The notes beneath the pieces were generated by a model. That model was not told the origin of the DNA, did no database searches, and saw nothing but the letters and a program-made list of their open reading frames with translations. The position numbers and the translations under genes are program-made. 18,701 nucleotides of DNA from HGM04593 sp045647745. Lineage in GTDB: Bacteria; Bacteroidota; Bacteroidia; Bacteroidales; Bacteroidaceae. Positions within the stretch are counted from its first letter, which is position 1; every line of letters starts with the position of its first letter. Of this stretch, positions 14,623-18,701 are shown one piece after another. Location: positions 1-18,701 of the forward strand of contig JAZRMQ010000014.1 of assembly GCA_045647745.1 (NCBI GenBank). The letters are read 5' to 3'.

Positions 14623-14642
14623 GTACGGCAACAAGGCTGTAC
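14623..14642 (+). promoter_or_regulatory. Hairpin just before the metK start codon
   Basis: GTACGGC, loop AACAAG, GCTGTAC: seven pairs including one G-U, ending 22 bases before the metK ATG. A purine-rich GAGGG follows at 14645-14649. It may be part of the riboswitch expression platform by controlling ribosome access; no alternative partner has been proved. Confidence 0.4.
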
Positions 14643-14664
14643 AAGAGGGCACAAAATTACTACT

Positions 14665-15957
14665 ATGGGATATTTATTCACATCAGAATCAGTTTCAGAG
14701 GGACACCCCGACAAAGTTGCCGACCAGATTTCGGACGCAGTGCTTGACCAGCTCATAGCATTCGACCCTCAGTCAAAAGTCGCTTGCGAAACACTTGTGA
14801 CAACAGGACAGGTTGTAATTGCCGGCGAGGTAAAATCATCGGCATACGTTGACTTGCAGGACATTGCACGCAACGTCATCAACAAAATTGGCTACACAAA
14901 GAGCGAATATATGTTCGACGGCAACTCGTGTGGAATCTTCTCGGCCATTCACGAGCAGAGCGCCGACATTAACCGTGGCGTAGAGCGCGAAGACCCAATG
15001 AGCCAAGGCGCAGGCGACCAAGGTATGATGTTCGGTTACGCAACCAACGAGACAGAGAACTATATGCCAGTGTCGCTCGACCTCTCGCACCTCATTCTCA
15101 CCGAACTTGCCGAGATTCGTCGCGAGGGCAAAGAGATGACCTATCTGCGCCCCGACTCAAAGAGCCAAGTGACCATTGAGTACAACGACGAGAACAAGCC
15201 CGTGCGCATCGACACCATCGTTGTATCGACACAGCACGACGACTTTATACAGCCAACAGCCGAAGGTAAAGAGGCTCAGCTTGCTGCCGACGCTGCACAG
15301 ATTGCAAAAATCAAAGAAGACGTACTGAACATTCTTATGCCACGCGTCAAGGCAAAAATCACATCAGAGAATGTGCTTGCACTCTTTGGCAACGACATTA
15401 AATACCACGTCAACCCAACCGGCAAATTTGTTATTGGTGGCCCCCACGGAGATACCGGCCTCACAGGACGCAAAATCATCGTTGACACCTATGGTGGCAA
15501 GGGAGCACACGGCGGTGGCGCATTCAGCGGCAAGGACCCCAGCAAAGTCGACCGTAGCGCAGCCTACGCAGCACGTCACATCGCAAAGAACCTTGTAGCC
15601 GCAGGCGTTGCTGATGAAGCCCTTATCCAACTATCATACGCCATTGGCGTTGCCGAGCCTGTCAGCGTGTTTGTAAACACCTATGGCACAGCAAAGGTGA
15701 ACCTCACCGACGGCGAGATTGCAAACAAGGTAAAGACACTGTTCGACCTTCGTCCAAAGGCAATCGAAGAGCGCCTTAAACTACGCAACCCAATATACAG
15801 CGAAACAGCTTCATACGGACACGTCGGCCGCACACCACAGGTGGTAACAAAGGTGTTCACCTCGCGTTACCTTGAGAGCAAGACCATCGAGGTGGAGCTC
15901 TTTACTTGGGAGAAGCTCGACTACGTTGAGAAGGTAAAAGAGGCCTTTGCCCTTTAA
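14665..15957 (+). CDS. metK: S-adenosylmethionine synthetase
   Basis: Makes S-adenosylmethionine from methionine and ATP. The 430-residue length is that of the Bacteroidetes form. Signatures are SESVSEGHPDKVADQISDAV with His14 and Asp16, GAGDQGMMFGYA, the GGPHGDTGLTGRKIIVDTYGG nucleotide-binding segment, and the glycine loop HGGGAFSGKDPSKVDRSAAY. All expected catalytic residues are present. Cytoplasmic. It has an unusually long leader for this window (about 220 bases) with a SAM-II-like aptamer, so feedback control by its own product is likely. The next gene starts 11 bases after its stop. Confidence 0.98.
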   Translation: MGYLFTSESVSEGHPDKVADQISDAVLDQLIAFDPQSKVACETLVTTGQVVIAGEVKSSAYVDLQDIARNVINKIGYTKSEYMFDGNSCGIFSAIHEQSADINRGVEREDPMSQGAGDQGMMFGYATNETENYMPVSLDLSHLILTELAEIRREGKEMTYLRPDSKSQVTIEYNDENKPVRIDTIVVSTQHDDFIQPTAEGKEAQLAADAAQIAKIKEDVLNILMPRVKAKITSENVLALFGNDIKYHVNPTGKFVIGGPHGDTGLTGRKIIVDTYGGKGAHGGGAFSGKDPSKVDRSAAYAARHIAKNLVAAGVADEALIQLSYAIGVAEPVSVFVNTYGTAKVNLTDGEIANKVKTLFDLRPKAIEERLKLRNPIYSETASYGHVGRTPQVVTKVFTSRYLESKTIEVELFTWEKLDYVEKVKEAFAL

Positions 15958-15968
15958 TCAAAAAAAAA

Positions 15969-16607
15969 ATGAGACTGGGCGACTGGATAAACCGCAAAAG
16001 GCACAACAGGGGGTTTGGCATACAATCCCCCTCGGCCTTTTTCTTCATCACACAAGTGCTGAAAGAGCGGCTGCCATATTACGCCTACCCCACTCTCGAC
16101 AAGGCTGTCGGCGGTGGCAGAGCGTGGAAAAGGCATCTGCGCGAACTGTTCCGAATAACCAACTACCAACGCCCAAACAATTGCATCTCTGTCGGAGCAG
16201 CCGACGCAGCTTGTGCAATGGCATTGGCAAGACCAAGCGCAACACATCACACCATTGCAGCAGCCAAGATGACAGCCGAAACACAACAACTGCTGAGTGA
16301 AAGAGGTTGTCATATTCTTGACTCGACAAAGCACCTGCCGGCAATTATCAAACAAATGGGCACGGTTGGAATGTTATATATCAACGCAACCAACGAAGCC
16401 TACCCATTTATAAAAGCCGCACTGCCACACACAAACAACAACAGCTTAATTGTTGTCTACGGCATAAACCGCAACAACACAATACGCGAATGGTGGCAAC
16501 AACTGGTTAATGACAGCGCAACAGTCGTAACATACGATATGTACAGCTACGGGCTACTATTCTTTGACAAAGAGAAAAAAAAGCAGCACTACACACTGAA
16601 AAGATAA
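15969..16607 (+). CDS. Methyltransferase-like protein with degenerate SAM motif
   Basis: A 212-residue protein of a Bacteroidetes family usually annotated as class I SAM-dependent methyltransferase. Recognisable family marks are GFGIQSPSAFFFITQVL near the N-terminus (usually IHSPFAF), PYYAY, ELFRITNYQRP before the Rossmann-like region, and a C-terminal YDMYSYGLLFF with the closing K-Q-H-Y element. The expected glycine-rich SAM loop is replaced by SVGAADAACAMALA, with only two glycines or fewer in the motif, so SAM binding is doubtful. The function is unknown. It sits between metK and the cobalamin adenosyltransferase gene, seven bases from the latter, and is probably co-transcribed with them. 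Confidence 0.7.
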   Translation: MRLGDWINRKRHNRGFGIQSPSAFFFITQVLKERLPYYAYPTLDKAVGGGRAWKRHLRELFRITNYQRPNNCISVGAADAACAMALARPSATHHTIAAAKMTAETQQLLSERGCHILDSTKHLPAIIKQMGTVGMLYINATNEAYPFIKAALPHTNNNSLIVVYGINRNNTIREWWQQLVNDSATVVTYDMYSYGLLFFDKEKKKQHYTLKR

Positions 16608-16614
16608 CCACACA

Positions 16615-17154
16615 ATGAAAAAAGCAACCATATACACCGGTTCGGGCGACAGCGGTAACACATCGCTATGCAGTGGCACACGCATACCAAAAGACCACCC
16701 GAGAGTGGAGGCATACGGCACACTCGACGAGCTCAATGCACATCTGGGATTGCTTGTTGCATCGCTCAGCGATAACAATCTCATAGATTTTATCGTTGAG
16801 ATTGAGAATAACATCTTCACGATAGGCTGCCATTTAGCAACAGACAAAGAGGAACAGTGCCCCATAAGCGAGAACGATATTCAAACGATAGAAGAGGCCA
16901 TAGACAACATCAGCGCAACATTGCCGACACAGAAAAATTTTATACTCCCCGGTGACAACGAGCAAGCGGCACGCGCCAACGTATGCCGTACAATATGCCG
17001 TCGTGCCGAGAGAAGAATGGTTGAGCTTGGCCGAGAGTGCAAAATATCACCCGATGCAATGGTATATATCAACCGACTATCAGACTATCTTTTCGTGCTA
17101 CAACGCCAACTCTTGAACGGAAAGGAAAAAATGTGGCAAAAACCTTGTAAATAA
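16615..17154 (+). CDS. PduO-type ATP:cob(I)alamin adenosyltransferase
   Basis: Transfers the adenosyl group of ATP to cob(I)alamin, giving coenzyme B12 for mutases such as methylmalonyl-CoA mutase. The 179-residue four-helix-bundle protein shows the family pattern: an N-terminal ATP loop (IYTGSGDSGNTSL), EAYGTLDELNAHLGL, FTIGCHLAT, then RTICRRAERRMVEL and YINRLSDYLFVLQRQL. Two details differ from the usual forms: the ATP loop reads T-G-S-G-D-S-G rather than T-[KR]-T-G-D-x-G, and PGG reads PGD. The key Arg and Glu of RRAER are kept, so activity is still likely. Last gene of the metK operon; no terminator is evident behind it. Confidence 0.88.
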   Translation: MKKATIYTGSGDSGNTSLCSGTRIPKDHPRVEAYGTLDELNAHLGLLVASLSDNNLIDFIVEIENNIFTIGCHLATDKEEQCPISENDIQTIEEAIDNISATLPTQKNFILPGDNEQAARANVCRTICRRAERRMVELGRECKISPDAMVYINRLSDYLFVLQRQLLNGKEKMWQKPCK

Positions 17155-17174
17155 ATAAAATTAGGTTACTTTTG
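17144..17174 (+). promoter_or_regulatory. Promoter of the DUF2795 gene
   Basis: CTTG (17144-17147), 19 bases, TACTTTTG (17167-17174): exact -7 match, one mismatch at -33, correct spacing. It overlaps the last codons of the adenosyltransferase gene. Transcription would start near 17181, about 30 bases before the ATG. Confidence 0.68.
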
Positions 17175-17212
17175 CACGCACTTAACAAAAACTTAATAAA
17201 ACAGTATCAGAT

Positions 17213-17434
17213 ATGTATTGGACACTTGAACTAGCATCAAAACTGGAGGATGCACCTTGGCCAGCAACAAAAGACGAACTCATCGACTACGCAGTACGCT
17301 CAGGCGCACCATTAGAAGTTATAGAAAATTTGCAAGAGATTGAGGACGAAGGTGATGTTTATGAGAGCATCGAAGATATTTGGCCCGACTACCCAAGCAA
17401 AGAGGACTTTTTCTTTGACGAGGAGGAGTATTAA
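17213..17434 (+). CDS. DUF2795 small acidic protein
   Basis: A 73-residue protein, very acidic toward the C-terminus, beginning MYWTLELASKLEDAPWPATK and containing DELIDYAVRSGAPLEVIENL and IWPDYPSKEDFFF. This is a strongly conserved Bacteroidetes protein assigned to DUF2795. The function is unknown; the form is a small soluble helical protein. It has its own promoter and a strong terminator, so it is monocistronic. It is the last gene of the conserved chromosomal part of the window. Confidence 0.88.
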   Translation: MYWTLELASKLEDAPWPATKDELIDYAVRSGAPLEVIENLQEIEDEGDVYESIEDIWPDYPSKEDFFFDEEEY

Positions 17435-17475
17435 GAGGTTGAAAAAGGTTTAACACCTAAATATCAACGAATTAC

Positions 17476-17510
17476 AATGACCGATTGGGCAGTCCAGTCG
17501 GTCATTTTTT
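17476..17510 (+). terminator. Intrinsic terminator after the DUF2795 gene
   Basis: A 13-pair stem (17476-17488 with 17494-17506, one T-G pair) formed by AATGACCGATTGG and CCAGTCGGTCATT around the loop GCAGT, then a run of T (17505-17510). A classic rho-independent terminator. The conserved chromosomal sequence appears to end here. Confidence 0.93.
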
Positions 17511-17518
17511 GCCTAAAT

Positions 17519-17737
17519 ACTGCCCAAAAACTGCCCGAAATTGAGCAATACTACCCGAATACTACCCTGAAACTATTACCCAATCCTCCTAAAAATAAGA
17601 GTAGTAAGTGAGGGACGAGAGACTACCCGAACACTACCCTGACGCTCTACAAGGCACTTTTTGCCCAAATTGAGCGAACTCCCCAAACCGCTCATTGAAG
17701 CCAGAAACTACCCGTTAATTTTCTGCTTTCACTACCC
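17519..17737 (+). repeat. Cluster of ACTACCC-type heptamers, paired at 11-base spacing
   Basis: Six exact ACTACCC copies begin at 17550, 17561, 17622, 17633, 17707 and 17731. Two ACTGCCC copies begin at 17519 and 17530, and one ATTACCC at 17575. Three pairs are exactly 11 bases apart (17519/17530, 17550/17561, 17622/17633), about one helical turn, and the last two are 24 apart. AAATTGAGC also occurs twice (near 17538 and 17668). The block carries no gene. It lies directly next to a recombinase fragment, the place where arm-type binding sites of an integrative element would be. That role is inferred. Confidence 0.72.
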
Positions 17738-17748
17738 TGAAAAAGAAA

Positions 17749-17774
17749 AAGGACAAAACCGAAGTTTTGTCCTT
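17749..17774 (-). terminator. Terminator of the recombinase remnant
   Basis: An 11-bp perfect stem AAGGACAAAAC / GTTTTGTCCTT around CGAA. On the minus strand it is followed by TTTTTCTTTTTCAGG, a good U-tract, and it lies three bases beyond the stop codon of the recombinase fragment, so it most likely served that gene. On the plus strand the tract behind it is weak. Confidence 0.78.
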
Positions 17775-17777
17775 AAT

Positions 17778-17885
17778 TTAATCCAACCTAACATTGAGTT
17801 TGTCTCCAACCACTTCTGCAATCGTGTTCGGCAGCAATGTCGCATACACCTTCTCCGTCACCAATGTAGAAGCGTGTCCCAGCAT
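17778..17885 (-). pseudogene. Tyrosine recombinase (integrase), C-terminal remnant
   Basis: The minus strand reads 35 residues from an ATG at 17885 to a TAA at 17778: M-LGHASTLVTEKVYATLL-PNTIAEVVGD-KLNVRLD in outline. This is the extreme C-terminus of a phage-type integrase. LGHAS carries the last His of the R-H-R-Y set region, and TEKVY carries the nucleophilic tyrosine with the usual spacing. The rest of the enzyme is gone: two codons before the ATG an in-frame stop (TAA) appears and the sequence beyond is not recombinase-like. It is followed by its own terminator. It marks the left end of an integrated element that has since been deleted internally. Confidence 0.82.
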
Positions 17886-17987
17886 TATTTAGAGTACGAT
17901 GGTCGTATCGTTAAGGTCGATACCCTCGATGCGGTCAATAGTTTCATTGCCGAGTTTGAGGCGACAACAGATAACGATAACGAGTAA
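17886..17987 (+). pseudogene. Truncated 3' coding fragment of unknown function
   Basis: On the plus strand about 33 codons read as natural protein, with YDGRIVKVDTLDAVNSFIAEF and an acidic tail ending TTDNDNE and a TAA. The reading frame stays open leftward to 17661 only because it crosses the antisense of the recombinase remnant and the repeat block, which is not protein-like. I therefore take about 17886 as a junction at which the 5' part was lost. I do not recognise the family. It may be a cargo gene of the deleted element, or a chance reading frame. Confidence 0.4.
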
Positions 17988-18011
17988 TTTTTGCTGTTAC
18001 TTGATTTTAGA

Positions 18012-18055
18012 TTTGGAACTTTGAATTATTGTTCGTATATTTGCGAACAATAATT
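18012..18055 (+). promoter_or_regulatory. arsR promoter with ArsR-type operator around the -7 box
   Basis: Promoter: TTTG (18012-18015), 20 bases, TATATTTG (18036-18043), a full Bacteroidetes match; start of transcription near 18050. Operator: a perfect 12-bp inverted repeat, AATTATTGTTCG (18024-18035) and CGAACAATAATT (18044-18055), whose 8-base centre is exactly the -7 box. A bound repressor dimer would block the promoter, so autoregulation by the gene product is expected. Confidence 0.85.
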
Positions 18056-18066
18056 AACAAAATACA

Positions 18067-18393
18067 ATGGCACACAAAGATTATACACTCCATCAAGAGC
18101 AGTTGGCACGCTTTGCGAAGGCAATGGGACACCCTGCCCGCATCGCTATTATCGAATTTCTTGCCAAGCAGACAGAGTGCTACTTTGGTGATATTCACGA
18201 GGAGTTGCCGATTGCCAAAGCAACCGTATCGCAGCACCTCAAAGAGTTAAAAGAGGCGGGCTTGATACAGGGAGAGGTCGAAACACCGAAGGTTAAGTAT
18301 TGTATCAACCGAGAGAATTGGCGACTTGCAAAGGCTTTGTTCGTTGGGTTTTTCGACGACTGCGCCTGCAAAAAGGAGAGTTGCTGTAAATAA
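18067..18393 (+). CDS. ArsR/SmtB-family metalloregulator with C-terminal Cys cluster
   Basis: A 108-residue winged-helix repressor. It has the ArsR pattern: AMGHPARIAIIEFLAK, then the recognition helix IAKATVSQHLKELKEAGLI and a wing through KVKYCIN. The usual helix-3 metal motif (E-x-C-V-C-D) is reduced to ECYFGDI with a single Cys38. Instead the end of the protein carries Cys99, Cys101, Cys106 and Cys107 (DCACKKESCCK), a probable arsenite or other soft-metal site. It should bind the palindrome at its own promoter and the related site before the next gene, and release them when metal is bound. First gene of an arsenic-type operon, on a different transcript from the DUF2795 gene. Confidence 0.92.
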   Translation: MAHKDYTLHQEQLARFAKAMGHPARIAIIEFLAKQTECYFGDIHEELPIAKATVSQHLKELKEAGLIQGEVETPKVKYCINRENWRLAKALFVGFFDDCACKKESCCK

Positions 18394-18407
18394 CAGCCTC
18401 TTTTTTT
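18383..18407 (+). terminator. Small terminator overlapping the arsR stop codon
   Basis: GCTGT (18383-18387), loop AAATA, ACAGC (18393-18397), then CTCTTTTTTT. The stop codon TAA (18391-18393) is part of the hairpin. The stem is short, so termination is probably partial; it would make arsR mRNA more abundant than the downstream genes. Confidence 0.55.
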
Positions 18408-18416
18408 GGAAACTAT

Positions 18417-18434
18417 GTTCGTTATTCTACGAAC
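18417..18434 (+). promoter_or_regulatory. Second ArsR operator core before the arsF-like gene
   Basis: GTTCG, 8 bases, CGAAC: the same core and the same centre length as the operator before arsR, though the arms do not extend further. It lies between the arsR terminator and the next start codon, so the downstream genes may have their own regulated promoter. A TTTG is at 18405-18408; no good -7 box is seen at the right distance. Confidence 0.6.
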
Positions 18435-18458
18435 TACAAATAATATAAATTCAAAGTT

Positions 18459-18701
18459 ATGAGAAGAGTATTAGTGATTCTTACCCTATGTATGGGTATG
18501 GTGGCTTGCTCGGGAGGCAAGACCAAGAGTGCGGCTGAAAATCAGCAGACAAAAAAAGATGTTGTTGAGGTGCTTTACTTCCACGGAGCGCAACGTTGTG
18601 CTACTTGTATGGCTATTGAGAAGAACACCAAGGAGTTGTTAGAGGCGGCTTATGCTGAGCCGTTGAAAAGCGGCAAGTTGGTATTTCGCTCGGTGGATAT
18701 T
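18459..18701 (+). CDS. ArsF-type lipoprotein with thioredoxin-like CxxC, partial
   Basis: The first 81 residues are in the window; the gene runs off the right edge. It begins with a lipoprotein signal (MRRVLVILTLCMGMVAC) with lipobox Cys17, then a polar linker. A thioredoxin-like start follows, VVEVLYFHGAQRCATCMAIE, with the redox pair Cys47 and Cys50. This matches the envelope protein found behind arsR in Bacteroides arsenic operons, which NCBI calls the nitrophenyl compound nitroreductase subunit ArsF family. A role in redox handling of arsenicals at the membrane is inferred from that context. It is preceded by an ArsR operator core. Confidence 0.8.
   Translation, partial: MRRVLVILTLCMGMVACSGGKTKSAAENQQTKKDVVEVLYFHGAQRCATCMAIEKNTKELLEAAYAEPLKSGKLVFRSVDI

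Noticed and set aside
14367..14664. Small protein or leader peptide in the metK leader
   Set aside because: Open frames here are short and without a methionine-rich leader pattern; the aptamer-like RNA explains the sequence better.
17519..17737. CRISPR array
   Set aside because: The repeat unit is only 7 bases, spacing is mostly 11 bases with irregular gaps, and there are no cas genes.
17661..17987. Plus-strand 108-codon frame as one complete gene
   Set aside because: Its first two thirds are the repeat block, a terminator and the antisense of the integrase remnant; only the last 33 codons look protein-like.

Overview
The window is chromosomal DNA of a member of the Bacteroidota, most likely order Bacteroidales. 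Three things point there. The 16S rRNA 5' end has the Bacteroidetes form. Promoters repeatedly match the Bacteroidetes sigma-ABfr pattern (TTTG, about 19-20 bases, TAnnTTTG) rather than -35/-10. The gene neighbourhoods are typical of the group: DUF1599, DoxX-like, tpiA, SPOR, folE; and ftsX, DUF3098, uppP, truB, queA, folK. I cannot name a genus. Almost everything up to about 17.5 kb is ordinary core genome.

Layout. 1-386 (minus): start of a 16S rRNA gene with its leader and promoter. 573-2631 (plus): dnaG, divergent from the rRNA operon, ending at a two-way terminator shared with the next operon. 7223-2815 (minus): a six-gene operon of glycosyltransferase, DUF1599, DoxX-like membrane protein, tpiA, SPOR protein and folE. 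7279-8702 (plus): miaB with a strong palindromic terminator. 9091-8750 (minus): a small PspC-domain gene. 9168-14366 (plus): a tightly packed operon with overlapping stops and starts: methyltransferase, ftsX, DUF3098, uppP, truB, queA, folK. 14433-17154 (plus): metK behind a roughly 220-base leader that contains a SAM-II-type riboswitch candidate, then a methyltransferase-like gene and a PduO-type cobalamin adenosyltransferase. 17144-17510: a small DUF2795 gene with promoter and terminator.

From about 17511 the character changes. A gene-poor stretch holds a cluster of ACTACCC-type heptamers in pairs 11 bases apart, then a terminator, then the last 35 codons of a tyrosine recombinase (minus strand) cut off at its 5' side. 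Directly behind it lies a plus-strand 3' coding fragment that also lacks its 5' part. I read this as the deletion scar of an integrated element. It is followed by an arsenic-type resistance operon: an ArsR regulator with a C-terminal cysteine cluster, and the start of a lipoprotein of the ArsF type. Two operators with the same GTTCG-N8-CGAAC core precede these genes, the first wrapped exactly around the promoter -7 box.

The most notable points are: a TruB whose catalytic aspartate codon reads valine, next to a QueA with drifted signature motifs; the metK leader RNA; and the element scar with its phased repeats. I did not find a wholly new multi-gene defence or mobile system.
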